From: Oscillatoriophycideae cyanobacterium NC_groundwater_1537_Pr4_S-0.65um_50_18 | GTDB lineage: Bacteria > Cyanobacteriota > Cyanobacteriia > Elainellales > Elainellaceae | Direction of reading: 5' to 3' | Assembly (NCBI GenBank): GCA_016208305.1 | Contig: JACQYI010000056.1 | Location: 124,001 to 188,000, forward strand | Length of the DNA: 64,000 nucleotides | In this document: positions 8,851 through 17,204 of the stretch, one piece after another | Layout: every line of letters begins with the position of its first letter | Numbering within the stretch: the first letter of the stretch is position 1 | Position numbers and translations under genes: made by a program | Notes under the pieces: model-generated | Database searches by the model: none | What the model was told of the DNA's origin: nothing | Seen by the model: the letters and a program-made list of their open reading frames with translations, nothing else

Positions 8851-9900
8851 ATGCCTATGCCCCCCCTTGTTGCTAACTACTACCTGACCTACCGCTGCAA
8901 TGCCCGGTGCCACTTTTGCGACATCTGGGCGCTAGAGCCGAAGCAAGAAGCAAGTTTTGAAACGATTCAGCACAACTTGCGCGATCTCAGGCGCTTAGGA
9001 GTGAAGTATGTAGACTTTACGGGCGGTGAGCCGCTGTTGCGATCGGACGTTAACCAAGTGTTTGCGGAGGCAAAGCGTCAGGGATTCATTACCAGCATGA
9101 CCACCAACACCATCCTTTACCCTAAGCGGGCAAAGGAAATGCAGGGTTTGGTGGATTTCCTCAACTTTTCGCTGGATGGGGGCGATGCAGATACGCATGA
9201 CCAGTCTCGCGGCGTGAAGATCTTTGACACCTTGGTGGAGTCTGTCGAAATTGCCCTGTCGCTGGGCGAATTTCCAGTTCTCAATCACACCGTTACGGCA
9301 CAAAATTTTCATCGCATTGGCGAAGTGGCAGAGCTAGGTGAAAAGTTGGGAGTACGTGTCTGGCTGAATCCGGCGTTTACAGCTTACGAGAACTACAACA
9401 ACAAGAAAAACCCTACGCCTGAACTGGTAAAAGCGATCGAGTCTTCTGCCAGACAGTACCGTAATGTTGGCTACAATAGGGCTGCCCTTGCCTTTATTGA
9501 AGCAGGCGGCAATGATACCCAAAATCCTCGCTGCAAAGCAGTGGATGCGGTGATTGCCATTTCGCCTAACGATGAGCTGCTGCTGCCTTGCTATCACTTT
9601 GCCCAAACCGGGCTTGCCATTGAAGGAAAGCTGTACGACATGTACCGCGAGTCAGAAGTGGTAGAGAGCTACCGTCAATCTCAGGGCAAGCTGTCGGTCT
9701 GCGAAGGCTGCACGGTGTGGTGCTACCTCATCCCCAGCTTCTTCAAGGGTTTAGACAAGTACTGGTTCCTTAATCAAATGACCTATGCCGGAGAATTCCT
9801 GGCGCGAAAGCGATTTATCCAACGATCTGCAAAGCAATCTACCCAACAGCCTGCCGAACAATCCGACAAAGCTTCCGACAAACACCTCACTCGGGTCTGA
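8851..9900 (+). CDS. Radical SAM protein
   Basis: 349 residues. The iron-sulfur motif CNARCHFC (CxxxCxxC) stands at residues 16-23, followed by the radical SAM barrel: FTGGEPLLR (the GGEP loop that binds SAM), SMTTNTILYPKR and LNFSLDGGD. The C-terminal part carries further cysteines (NPRCKAVDA, LLPCYHF, CEGCTVWCYL), compatible with a SPASM/twitch-type auxiliary cluster. The last ~30 residues are Gln/Ser/Lys-rich and overlap the next gene. The enzyme would cleave SAM to a 5'-deoxyadenosyl radical; the substrate is unknown. The 116-base overlap with the glycosyltransferase gene suggests translational coupling and possibly a joint role in lipid or glycan modification. Confidence 0.85.
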   Translation: MPMPPLVANYYLTYRCNARCHFCDIWALEPKQEASFETIQHNLRDLRRLGVKYVDFTGGEPLLRSDVNQVFAEAKRQGFITSMTTNTILYPKRAKEMQGLVDFLNFSLDGGDADTHDQSRGVKIFDTLVESVEIALSLGEFPVLNHTVTAQNFHRIGEVAELGEKLGVRVWLNPAFTAYENYNNKKNPTPELVKAIESSARQYRNVGYNRAALAFIEAGGNDTQNPRCKAVDAVIAISPNDELLLPCYHFAQTGLAIEGKLYDMYRESEVVESYRQSQGKLSVCEGCTVWCYLIPSFFKGLDKYWFLNQMTYAGEFLARKRFIQRSAKQSTQQPAEQSDKASDKHLTRV

Positions 9901-11284
9901 GCGGCCAGAGCTTTTCTCTGAACCCCCAAGTGAGTCAGGAAACAGCCTTCACGGGCAGGGGCGCAGACGCAAAGCCGCGATCGCCCTAACCGCTATCTGG
10001 AGCAGTACGATCGCTCTGCATCTGTTTGCCTGGGGCTATTGGCTGGTGCTGGGCTTAACAACCGTGATGGGAATTCACGCGCTCCGGCTGGTTTTTGCTC
10101 GCTCTGTGGCGCTGCCCGATCCGCTGTCGGGTGGCGACCCGGAAGACTATCCCTATGTCTCACTCATGGTGGCGGCCAAAAACGAAGAGGCAGTCGTGCG
10201 ATCGCTGGTGCAGGATCTATGCAATCTTGACTATCCCGCCAGCCGCTATGACCTGTGGATTATTGATGACGCCAGCACCGATCGCACACCGCTATTGCTC
10301 GATCGCTTGGCGCAGGAATACCAACAGCTCAACGTCGTTCATCGTTTGCCCAATTCGGGTGGCGGCAAGTCGGGGGCGCTCAATCAGGTCTTGCCTTTGA
10401 CACAGGGCGACATTATTGCTGTGTTTGATGCCGATGCCCATGTGCCCAGCAATCTGCTGCGGCAGGTTGTGCCGATGTTTCAGCGATCGCAGTTGGGGGC
10501 AGTACAGGTACGCAAGGCGATCGCCAATGCAACCACAAACCTTTGGACGCGCGGCCAAGAAGCTGAAATGGCGCTAGATAGCTTCATCCAGCAGCGTCGG
10601 ATTGCTTTGGGCGGTATTGGTGAGCTACGCGGCAATGGCCAGTTTGTCCGGCGATCGGCTCTAGAGCGCTGCGGCGGCTGGAACGAAGAAACCATCACCG
10701 ATGACTTAGATTTGACCGTTCGGCTACATCTTGACCAATGGGATATTGACCTGCTCATGCATCCGGCTGTGGGTGAAGAGGGCGTAACGCGTGCCGTAGG
10801 ACTCTGGCATCAGCGCAATCGCTGGGCGGAAGGCGGCTATCAACGCTATCTCGACTATTGGCGGCTAATCGCGCAGAATCGGTTGGGCACTCGCAAAACC
10901 GTGGATCTGTTTCTGTTTTGGATGACGCAATATGTGCTGCCAACGGCAGCCGTACCCGACTTTTTGATGGCGATCGTTCGGAGTTCTTCGCCCATGCTGC
11001 TGCCCGTCACCAGTTTAACGGTGACGCTCTCGATGCTAGGCATGTTTGTAGGGATGCGGCGGGCTCGCATGGTTGGAGAGGGTCGTCGCAAACGTATTCC
11101 ACTATCGGTTTTGATGACGCTGATCCACACGGCTTTTGGAGCGTTTTACATGCTGCATTGGATACCCGTTATGGCCAGCACAACGGCTCGAATGTCGATC
11201 CGTCCAAAGCGCCTCAAGTGGGTTAAAACAGTCCATCAAGGCAGCAATGAAGTCTGGCTAGATATGGTGCAGGATGAGGTGTAG
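9785..11284 (+). CDS. mgdA: Glycosyltransferase family 2, probable monoglucosyldiacylglycerol synthase
   Basis: 499 residues. A charged Asn/Pro-rich N-tail leads to two membrane segments at about residues 62-97 (LTAIWSSTIALHLF, YWLVLGLTTVMGI), then a processive-type GT2 domain: YVSLMVAAKNEE, WIIDDASTDRT, the metal-binding VFDADAH, the acceptor motif TDDLD and the HQRNRW (QxxRW) motif. C-terminal membrane helices follow. From memory the pattern (QVRKAIAN, LRGNGQFV, TITDDLDLT, HQRNRWAEGGYQRYLDYW) resembles cyanobacterial MgdA (Synechocystis Sll1377), which makes glucosyl-diacylglycerol, the first galactolipid precursor of the thylakoid. Other GT2 synthases such as PgaC share the motifs, so the symbol is likely rather than certain. 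A later start would remove the overlap with the radical SAM gene but not the core. Confidence 0.8.
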   Translation: MPENSWRESDLSNDLQSNLPNSLPNNPTKLPTNTSLGSERPELFSEPPSESGNSLHGQGRRRKAAIALTAIWSSTIALHLFAWGYWLVLGLTTVMGIHALRLVFARSVALPDPLSGGDPEDYPYVSLMVAAKNEEAVVRSLVQDLCNLDYPASRYDLWIIDDASTDRTPLLLDRLAQEYQQLNVVHRLPNSGGGKSGALNQVLPLTQGDIIAVFDADAHVPSNLLRQVVPMFQRSQLGAVQVRKAIANATTNLWTRGQEAEMALDSFIQQRRIALGGIGELRGNGQFVRRSALERCGGWNEETITDDLDLTVRLHLDQWDIDLLMHPAVGEEGVTRAVGLWHQRNRWAEGGYQRYLDYWRLIAQNRLGTRKTVDLFLFWMTQYVLPTAAVPDFLMAIVRSSSPMLLPVTSLTVTLSMLGMFVGMRRARMVGEGRRKRIPLSVLMTLIHTAFGAFYMLHWIPVMASTTARMSIRPKRLKWVKTVHQGSNEVWLDMVQDEV

Positions 11285-11336
11285 CGCCTTCGACTCTGGC
11301 AGCCCAATGAATCTTGAGCCGTAGAATTAAAGCGAT

Positions 11337-11358
11337 GACATAGCTGGGACATAGCTGG
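11337..11358. repeat. 11-bp tandem duplication 3' of the glycosyltransferase
   Basis: GACATAGCTGG occurs twice in direct contact (11337-11347 and 11348-11358) in the short gap between the convergent glycosyltransferase and cobA genes. Confidence 0.8.
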
Positions 11359-11385
11359 GCGAATTTTTTCACCTAGCCGATCGCC

Positions 11386-12147
11386 TCAAGCCATGACAGG
11401 ACGGCATCCAGACAGGGTTTCATGCAGATTCACTACAGAGCCAATCACCGCGATCGCCGGAGCTTCAAACCCTGAGGCTTCGATCTGGTCGAGAATGCTG
11501 CCCAGCGTGCCGACTAACTCCTGCTGATCGGTTCGGGTGCCCCAGCGCACAAGGGCGATCGGCGTGTCAGCAGACAATCCTGCCAGCAAAAGCTGAGCAG
11601 TAATGTAGGGCATATTGTGGATACCCATGTAGATGACGATCGTTTCGGAACCTTGGGCGATCGCCTTCCAGTTCACCGCAGGCCGATATTTGCCCGCTGA
11701 CTCATGCCCTGTCACAAACGTCACAGAGGAGCTGTGGGCACGATGGGTCAGCGGAATCCCCGCATAGGCAGGAGCGGCTATCCCAGAGGTGATACCCGGA
11801 ATCACCTCAACGGGGATATCAGCCTTGACCAAATCTTCCATTTCTTCGCCGCCGCGCCCAAAGACAAACGGATCGCCCCCCTTGAGCCGCACTACGATCG
11901 CATGGGTCTGGGCTTTTTCAATCAAGAGCTGCGTTGTTTCGTCTTGTACCAATGAGTGCCGTCCACGGCGTTTGCCCGCATGAATTTGCTCTGCGTGGGG
12001 ATTGATCATCGCCAAAATTTGTGGACTCACTAATGCGTCATAAATGACAACATCGGCGCACTCTAGCAGCGTCTTTCCTTTAATCGTCATCAAGCCCGGA
12101 TCGCCGGGGCCTGCTCCTAGCAAGTACACTTTTCCTAAAGGCTGCAT
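11386..12147 (-). CDS. cobA: Uroporphyrinogen-III C-methyltransferase
   Basis: 253 residues, a stand-alone SUMT. It methylates uroporphyrinogen III at C2 and C7 with SAM to give precorrin-2, the branch point to siroheme and cobalamin. Diagnostic motifs: VYLLGAGPGDPGLMT (SAM-site start), DVVIYDALVS, VRLKGGDPFVFGRGGEE and PGITSGIAAPAYAGIPLTHR. The gene lies 38 bases downstream of the sirohydrochlorin chelatase gene on the same strand, so precorrin-2 formation and metal insertion are probably co-expressed. Siroheme supplies nitrite and sulfite reductases. No fused CysG dehydrogenase domain is present. Confidence 0.95.
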   Translation of the reverse strand: MQPLGKVYLLGAGPGDPGLMTIKGKTLLECADVVIYDALVSPQILAMINPHAEQIHAGKRRGRHSLVQDETTQLLIEKAQTHAIVVRLKGGDPFVFGRGGEEMEDLVKADIPVEVIPGITSGIAAPAYAGIPLTHRAHSSSVTFVTGHESAGKYRPAVNWKAIAQGSETIVIYMGIHNMPYITAQLLLAGLSADTPIALVRWGTRTDQQELVGTLGSILDQIEASGFEAPAIAVIGSVVNLHETLSGCRPVMA

Positions 12148-12185
12148 GTAAAAATCTGAAAAAATCGAAGTCTTCTTAATATAGG

Positions 12186-12971
12186 CTACGGCTTGGCTGT
12201 TTCGCGAACCGTATTCAAAGCTGCATTTGCGTCAGCGATCGCAGCTACGACGAAACGAGCGAGGCTCTCTGTTGCGCCTTGGGGTGGAATCCAGTGCAGA
12301 CGCACATTCGGCAATTGTTGCTGTATGTCCTCAATAGCTTGGGCGATCGCGTCTGTGATACCGCCAGCAAACAAAAAGTAGGGCAGAATCTCAATCTGAG
12401 TAAAGCCTTGACTCACGAGATGATTGACCTGATCGATGAGGCTAGGAGACACCGACCAGTAGGCAGGTAAGGCATTTAACTGAAGCGCGATCGCCTCCAT
12501 CGGTTGGTTTCCCCCAGCGCGACGACTGCCATGCCCCAGCAAAATCCGCCTAATCTGAGGATCGCTGGCACCTGAGACTCGCTCAAGCCAAACCTCTGGC
12601 AGATGGGCATGGCTTCCCAGATAAGGGCAAATCTTTAGCGCGATCGCATCCCCTAGTCTCTGCTGGGCGATCGCCACTTCTGCCGGAATATCTTCCATCA
12701 CATGAACCCCAGGCAGCAGAAACAGAGGCACAATTTGCAGTTGCCGCCCGCCCAAAGCCAGCACCTGTTCAGCAAACTGCTGGATCTGCTGATGCAAAGG
12801 TTGAGCCAGTTCCAACACCGCAGCTTCGACAAGGGGGCGATCGCTATCGCCTACCGAGCTTTGCTGTAGCCACTGTGCTACAAGTTTAGCCAAATACTGC
12901 ATCTCAATCTGAGGACGCGGATCGCGACTGCCATGAGAAACCAGAAGATAGGCGGTGGAAGAATGGAGCAA
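12186..12971 (-). CDS. sirB: Sirohydrochlorin chelatase, CbiX/SirB family
   Basis: 261 residues with two tandem CbiX half-domains, as in long-form SirB/CbiX. The first begins with AYLLVSHGSRDPRPQIEM, where the active-site His follows VSHGS, and has the VPLFLLPGVHVMEDIP strand. The second starts with RRILLGHGSRRAGGNQPM and includes EILPYFLFAGGITDAI. It inserts Fe2+ (siroheme) or Co2+ (cobalamin) into sirohydrochlorin. Downstream cobA on the same strand supports siroheme synthesis. Metal preference cannot be read from the sequence. Confidence 0.92.
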   Translation of the reverse strand: MLHSSTAYLLVSHGSRDPRPQIEMQYLAKLVAQWLQQSSVGDSDRPLVEAAVLELAQPLHQQIQQFAEQVLALGGRQLQIVPLFLLPGVHVMEDIPAEVAIAQQRLGDAIALKICPYLGSHAHLPEVWLERVSGASDPQIRRILLGHGSRRAGGNQPMEAIALQLNALPAYWSVSPSLIDQVNHLVSQGFTQIEILPYFLFAGGITDAIAQAIEDIQQQLPNVRLHWIPPQGATESLARFVVAAIADANAALNTVRETAKP

Positions 12972-13588
12972 TGCAACCTCTTGTCAGCGCTAGATTTCGT
13001 TTTGTCAGCTAAATTAGCCCATATACTCTACAGGAAAATTTAGCCCTTACCCTTACACACTTTAAAGGATGCCTGCCCTGCTTTCGCTGGCCTATAGGGT
13101 GGAAAGGCTTTCAGCTTTGCTCTTGCTCTAGTGAATTGGCTGAAGTAGAGCGAATTGGTTGAAGTAGAAGCGCTGAAAGCTGAACAGCTGACATGCAGTT
13201 TAAGTAAAGTTACATAGAATAAAGGAAGATAAAAGAGGAGTCGGAGAAATTTCAGACTTATCTCGGATCGGTTTGGGTCGGTTGCATCTGTTTGTTGCAA
13301 GGCTGGCAACGGCTGATAGAGTCTCGGTCTGTTTTTCTGCACCACACACCACTACAGCACAGGCAGCACGACGCAAGCAACACCCCTAACAGATTCAAAA
13401 GAAACCGAGAGTTAATAAAACCCTGCAAAGCTCTCCATAGGCTGATATATAGCCTGTAGACTTCAACCTGTACACTCCAAAATTATCCAGAACATGACAT
13501 CTGGGGCATAGAGGGGCACCAAGATTGCTGAGTGTGCCGCTGCAAAGAACCTCGTAAAACCATCAGAAAAGGGAAAGGCTTGATCACG
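12972..13588. other. Intergenic region between sirB and the MPBQ methyltransferase gene
   Basis: 617 bases between divergent genes. It holds a 19-bp tandem duplication (13133-13170). A 101-codon minus-strand frame at 13040-13345 has composition unlike neighbouring proteins and no family resemblance, so I do not call it a gene. The promoters of both neighbours must lie here. Confidence 0.6.
13133..13170. repeat. 19-bp imperfect tandem duplication
   Basis: GAATTGGCTGAAGTAGAGC (13133-13151) is followed directly by GAATTGGTTGAAGTAGAAG (13152-13170); three mismatches. Confidence 0.8.
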
Positions 13589-14575
13589 ATGAGCTTGTTT
13601 TTTTTAGCACTTCAACTTCTCCTATGCCTTCTGGCACTGGGCATTGCACTCTACCTGATCACAGCTCGTCGATATCAATCGTCTGACTCAGTTGCCCATT
13701 CCTACGACCAATGGACGGAAGACGGCATTCTAGAGTTTTACTGGGGAGAGCATATCCACTTAGGGCATTATGGTTCGCCACCCCGACGCAAAGATTTTTT
13801 GACCGCCAAATCAGACTTCGTTCATGAAATGGTTCGCTGGGGCGGCTTAGACAAGCTGCCTCCTGGCACGACTGTTTTGGATGTTGGCTGTGGAATTGGG
13901 GGCAGCAGCCGCATTCTGGCTAGAGACTACGGGTTTGCCGTCACAGGCATTACGATTAGCCCCCAGCAGGTGGAGCGCGCTCGGCAATTAACGCCTCAGG
14001 GTCTGAGCGCTCAGTTTTTGGTAGATGATGCTATGGCGCTTTCGTTTCCAGATGCAAGTTTTGACGTCGTTTGGTCGATCGAGGCGGGGCCTCACATGCC
14101 CGACAAAGCCGTCTTTGCCCGTGAGTTGATGAGAGTCCTCAAGCCAGGGGGTGTCATGGTTATGGCGGATTGGAATCAGCGGGACGATCGCCAAAAGCCA
14201 CTCAATTTCTGGGAAAAACCTGTGATGCAGCAACTCCTTGATCAATGGTCTCACCCTGCTTTTTCCAGCATTGAAGGCTTTTCAGAACTTTTGGAGGCAA
14301 CCGGCTGGGTTGAGGGCAGCGTTGTGACGGCAGACTGGACAGAGCAAACCCTCCCTTCCTGGCTAGACTCCATCTGGCAGGGCATCATTCGTCCTGAGGG
14401 ATTGGTAAAATTCGGGCCATCGGGGCTGATGAAGTCTCTCCGAGAAGTTCCGACTTTGCTGCTCATGCGGCTCGCTTTTGGTACGGGTCTATGCCGCTTT
14501 GGTATGTTTCGAGCTGTACGGTCTAATGCGCTGCCACAGTTAGCAACTGCTGCTGTTGAATCTGCTCAAATTTAA
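13589..14575 (+). CDS. MPBQ/MSBQ methyltransferase (tocopherol/plastoquinone)
   Basis: 328 residues. An N-terminal hydrophobic anchor (about residues 2-24) is followed by SYDQWTEDGILEFYWGEHIH and a class I SAM-methyltransferase domain: VLDVGCGIGGSSRILA at about 96-111, DDAMALSFPDASFDVVWSIE and MRVLKPGGVMVMADWN. The sequence closely follows what I remember of Synechocystis Sll0418, 2-methyl-6-phytyl-1,4-benzoquinone methyltransferase, including REVPTLLLMRLAFG and LCRFGMFRAVR near the end. It methylates MPBQ and the solanesyl analogue at the membrane, for vitamin E and plastoquinone. The ATG at 13589 is chosen because the membrane anchor then starts the protein and GAAAGG lies upstream; a GTG at 13532 would add a polar leader. 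gamma-Tocopherol methyltransferase is the main alternative. Confidence 0.88.
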   Translation: MSLFFLALQLLLCLLALGIALYLITARRYQSSDSVAHSYDQWTEDGILEFYWGEHIHLGHYGSPPRRKDFLTAKSDFVHEMVRWGGLDKLPPGTTVLDVGCGIGGSSRILARDYGFAVTGITISPQQVERARQLTPQGLSAQFLVDDAMALSFPDASFDVVWSIEAGPHMPDKAVFARELMRVLKPGGVMVMADWNQRDDRQKPLNFWEKPVMQQLLDQWSHPAFSSIEGFSELLEATGWVEGSVVTADWTEQTLPSWLDSIWQGIIRPEGLVKFGPSGLMKSLREVPTLLLMRLAFGTGLCRFGMFRAVRSNALPQLATAAVESAQI

Positions 14576-15272
14576 GGCGTTACCAATTTCATAGTCGGAT
14601 TAAGCCAAGCGAGATGATTTTTTGAGATCTGCTCGTGAGTGAGTGTGAGTGGGTGAGTGGATGAGTGGATGAGAGCTTCCCATTCATCCCTCTCCCCATC
14701 CACCCATCCGTCTATTCACCCTCTCCCCCTCTCTCCATCCACCTCAGCACGTCAGCTAATCCTGACAAACTGCTAGCGTAGCAGACAGCTTTTTTCTTCT
14801 TGAGCTGTAAGTTGAGCTGCAAAAATTTGTCGTGCGGGCCTTTTTGACCAGACGCGATCGAAACCTTCGTGCAACACAGATTCTGTGCAAATCACAAAGC
14901 AAGCTAGAGAATTGCTAACTAAGAGGTGCACCATCCTCTGCTCATACACAATTTCAACTCAAACTTCTCTATCTTAATGAGTAGATTTTTGCGCTAATGA
15001 ATCTATTTTATTAGTGCAAAACTATTCGCAAAACTGTATGGAAAAAGAACAAAAGCTATTGCTTGACTCAGTGCTTAAAACTAAGTGCTTAAATTAAGCG
15101 CTGAGGCACTTTGTTTGCCTAATTACTTCAACCCGATAGATCCGCCAAAAGTATGATTCTCAATAGAGTGAGGATGCTACAACTTAATTAGGGGTTATCC
15201 ACACCACACTTTTTCAGAGGGATTTGAGATGATGAATTTGTGGTCAAAGTTAAGCAATTAAAGGGCAGGGCA
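14576..15272. other. Long intergenic region with GA/TC-rich hairpin
   Basis: About 700 bases with no supported gene. It holds the GA/TC-rich inverted repeat near 14637-14745 and AT-rich DNA from about 14930. A 10-codon frame with a good ribosome-binding site (ATG at 15229, TAA at 15259-15261) sits just before the YkvA-like gene; it may be a chance leader. Confidence 0.55.
14637..14745. repeat. Variable GA/TC-rich inverted repeat
   Basis: The + strand runs through GAGTGAGTGTGAGTGGGTGA and two copies of GAGTGGAT, then switches at GCTTCCCATTC to a pyrimidine-rich arm with CCATCCACCCATCC and CCTCTCC repeats. The arms are complementary as word families rather than base for base. The layout resembles the inner arms of the element at 581-723. 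Confidence 0.6.
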
Positions 15273-15560
15273 ATGAAATTTCTGATTCAACCGCTTTACA
15301 CCTGGTACCGTTCTATTTTGCGTCATCCTAAGTATCGCTGGTTGGTTGTTTTAGGCAGTCTGCTTTATCTCGTTAGCCCTGCCGATTTAATTACGGATGT
15401 AGTACCTCTGGTAGGTTGGCTCGACGATGGCGTAATTGTCACCCTGTTGGTTACTGAGGTTTCTCAAATGCTTGTGGAACAGCGCAACATCCGTAAAGCG
15501 AAAGACCTCAATGCTGATGCCGACGCTACCACTGTTTCAACTACAGCTTCAGCCAGTTAG
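15273..15560 (+). CDS. YkvA family (DUF1232) membrane protein
   Basis: 95 residues. After a short basic start, MKFLIQPLYTWYRSILRHPK, comes the DUF1232 core YRWLVVLGSLLYLVSPADLI followed by DVVPLVGWLDDGVIVTLLV, including the family's SPADLI and GWLDD signatures. It has two membrane-spanning or membrane-dipping stretches. Function is unknown across the family. The ATG at 15273 follows AAGGGCAGGGCA; an upstream GTG at 15240 would add 11 residues. It opens a run of four same-strand small genes that look like an envelope or stress set. Confidence 0.85.
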   Translation: MKFLIQPLYTWYRSILRHPKYRWLVVLGSLLYLVSPADLITDVVPLVGWLDDGVIVTLLVTEVSQMLVEQRNIRKAKDLNADADATTVSTTASAS

Positions 15561-15635
15561 GGCGATCGCCTCTGAAAATTCACTCTAGCTTGCCTGTTTT
15601 AACTTTTTTCTGCAAAATTCACAGAGGATCAATCC

Positions 15636-16139
15636 ATGTCTAATCCTATTCAAGATCGTTTTGCCACCAATTTCGAGAAGGCGAAATCGACTGGCAAACC
15701 CCGAATCGATCGCATTCGAGAAATCTTCAAAGACGCAGCCAATCAAGCAATGGCTGAGGTTAAAGAAGGTTCAGGTGAGGTCACAGAGATTGCCAAGGAT
15801 ACATTTTCCGGGTTTTCCGAGGACGTTAATGAGACTCGTGAGGGATTTCAAGATGGATCTCAACCGACATCCGACACCCGCTCTTCGGCTCATCTACAGA
15901 CTCTCCTCCTGAGTGTCTTCAGTATTGCTAAGCAGAGTTTCGACAAGGCAGTTGTCTGGTACAAAAATACCCAGGCGCAAGCTGAAGCTTCTGAACCTGT
16001 CAACTCGTATGCTTGGGAACAGAAGAAGGCCAAAGTTGAAGATAAGGTCGGTGAAGCTGGAGCCGTTTTGGCGCAAAAGGAGCAGCAAGTTCGGCAGCAG
16101 TTAAAAGACCTTTTGCAAACTGCCGCAACTAAGCTCTAG
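15636..16139 (+). CDS. Conserved-looking soluble helical protein of unknown function
   Basis: 167 residues, charged and predicted mostly helical. Lys/Glu-rich N-terminal helices (KPRIDRIREIFKDAANQAM) lead to a central hydrophobic helix, HLQTLLLSVFSIAKQSFDKA, and a C-terminal coiled-coil-like stretch, VLAQKEQQVRQQLKDLLQTA. It has no catalytic motif. I do not recognise the family. The gene starts at an ATG with CAGAGGATC upstream, and lies 75 bases after the YkvA gene and 162 before the Pmp3-type gene. By context it may belong to a membrane-stress operon. Confidence 0.75.
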   Translation: MSNPIQDRFATNFEKAKSTGKPRIDRIREIFKDAANQAMAEVKEGSGEVTEIAKDTFSGFSEDVNETREGFQDGSQPTSDTRSSAHLQTLLLSVFSIAKQSFDKAVVWYKNTQAQAEASEPVNSYAWEQKKAKVEDKVGEAGAVLAQKEQQVRQQLKDLLQTAATKL

Positions 16140-16301
16140 GTTCTAACACGAAGGCTAATTTTTTCATCTGAGAGAGTTAGCCGCTTGACATCAACTTGGC
16201 CTTGAAAGGTAGCTCTTAATCTAATTAACTGAAGATTTGTGAGCTTAGGTTTCAATTCCAGCCGTTTTCCCGTAAATTTGTTCAAAAAGTGAGGTTTTTC
16301 T

Positions 16302-16505
16302 ATGAAACTCGTTCGTTTTGCTCTTGGTATTCTGCTACCTCCGGTTGGCGTTTTTATGGCCTATGGAGTCAGCACGACATTGCTGATCAACATTCTGCTG
16401 ACCCTTCTAGGTTGGCTTCCAGGTGTGATTCACGCAGTTTGGGCGCTTGCCAAGCATGAAGAAAAAATTAATCAACAGATTAATCAGCAAGAAGGCTCAA
16501 TTTAG
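16302..16505 (+). CDS. YqaE/Pmp3 family small membrane protein
   Basis: 67 residues. The family pattern is clear: FALGILLPPVGVFMAYGV (first helix with the LPPxGV signature), then INILLTLLGWLPGVIHAVWA (second helix with LLxxLGWLPGxIHA). The tail is charged and Gln-rich. Pmp3/YqaE proteins are stress-induced inner-membrane proteins affecting ion leakage and membrane potential in yeast, plants and bacteria. The start ATG has AAAAAGTGAGG upstream. It sits within the small-membrane-protein cluster. Confidence 0.93.
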   Translation: MKLVRFALGILLPPVGVFMAYGVSTTLLINILLTLLGWLPGVIHAVWALAKHEEKINQQINQQEGSI

Positions 16506-16577
16506 ATTCATTGATTTATCCCTTTGAGAATCTACTTTGATTTTTCAAGGGAAACCATTAATTACGGAGGAAGAAAC

Positions 16578-16967
16578 ATGTTTGGATTCTTTTTAACAAC
16601 AGTCATTAGTGCTTTAGGACTGCTGATTGTTGATCTTGTCGTTCCAGGTGTAGATATTGCAACGTTCCCAGCTGCTTTACTAGCAGCAGTTGCGATCGGC
16701 TTTGTCAATGGTTCAGTCCGACCTGTACTATCGGTTTTGTCTTTGCCGATTAACTTGTTGACTTTGGGTTTGTTCTCTCTAGTAGTGAACGGTGTTTGCT
16801 TTTGGTTAGCGTCACTGTTCGTTCCCGGCTTCGCAGTGCATGGGCTGTTGGCTATTATCGTCGCACCCATCGTGCTATCGTTTGCTACTACCTTCTTGAA
16901 CCAGTACTTTGTCAGCAAGAAGGGAATTGTTCAGACTGGTGCTCAATCCGATAGCCCTACAGCTTAA
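16578..16967 (+). CDS. Phage holin family IV (PF04020-type) four-helix membrane protein
   Basis: 129 residues with four hydrophobic segments: FFLTTVISALGLLIVDLVVP, FPAALLAAVAIGFVNGSVRP, INLLTLGLFSLVVNGVCFWL and GLLAIIVAPIVLSFATTFLN. The GFVNGSVRPVL and LPINLLTLGLF motifs are typical of the PF04020 family, named for a holin but mostly chromosomal and of unknown role. The ATG at 16578 has GGAGG at 16566-16570; the in-frame ATG at 16524 lacks a ribosome-binding site. It ends the small cluster and is followed by a bidirectional hairpin at 17067-17112. Confidence 0.88.
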   Translation: MFGFFLTTVISALGLLIVDLVVPGVDIATFPAALLAAVAIGFVNGSVRPVLSVLSLPINLLTLGLFSLVVNGVCFWLASLFVPGFAVHGLLAIIVAPIVLSFATTFLNQYFVSKKGIVQTGAQSDSPTA

Positions 16968-17066
16968 GTAGAGTATCTGTGGAGGTTAGGCACACTCATC
17001 TCTTGTAGCATTCTGTGTGCCTTGAGCCTTCTAAACTCTAGGACGATCGGTTGTTAATAAACATTA

Positions 17067-17112
17067 AAAGGTTGATTTTTCTCCGTGAAGTGTCGGAAAA
17101 ATCAACCTTTTG
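17067..17112. terminator. Bidirectional hairpin terminator between convergent genes
   Basis: Perfect 16-bp stem, AAAAGGTTGATTTTTC at 17067-17082 pairing with 17097-17112, loop of 14 bases. A and T tracts lie on each side, so it can serve both the holin-like gene (+) and the small gene at 17205-17408 (-). Confidence 0.88.
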
Positions 17113-17204
17113 TGTTGTGTTCCCTTATATGGAGGGTAGAAATAGATTGTGAACGGCTTTAACTGCCTCAGATTTAACTGCCTTAGATTTAGTGACCTCA
17201 GCGC

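Noticed and set aside
13040-13345. 101-codon minus-strand frame between sirB and the methyltransferase gene
   Set aside because: Composition is unlike neighbouring proteins, no family pattern, no ribosome-binding site, and it crosses a tandem duplication.
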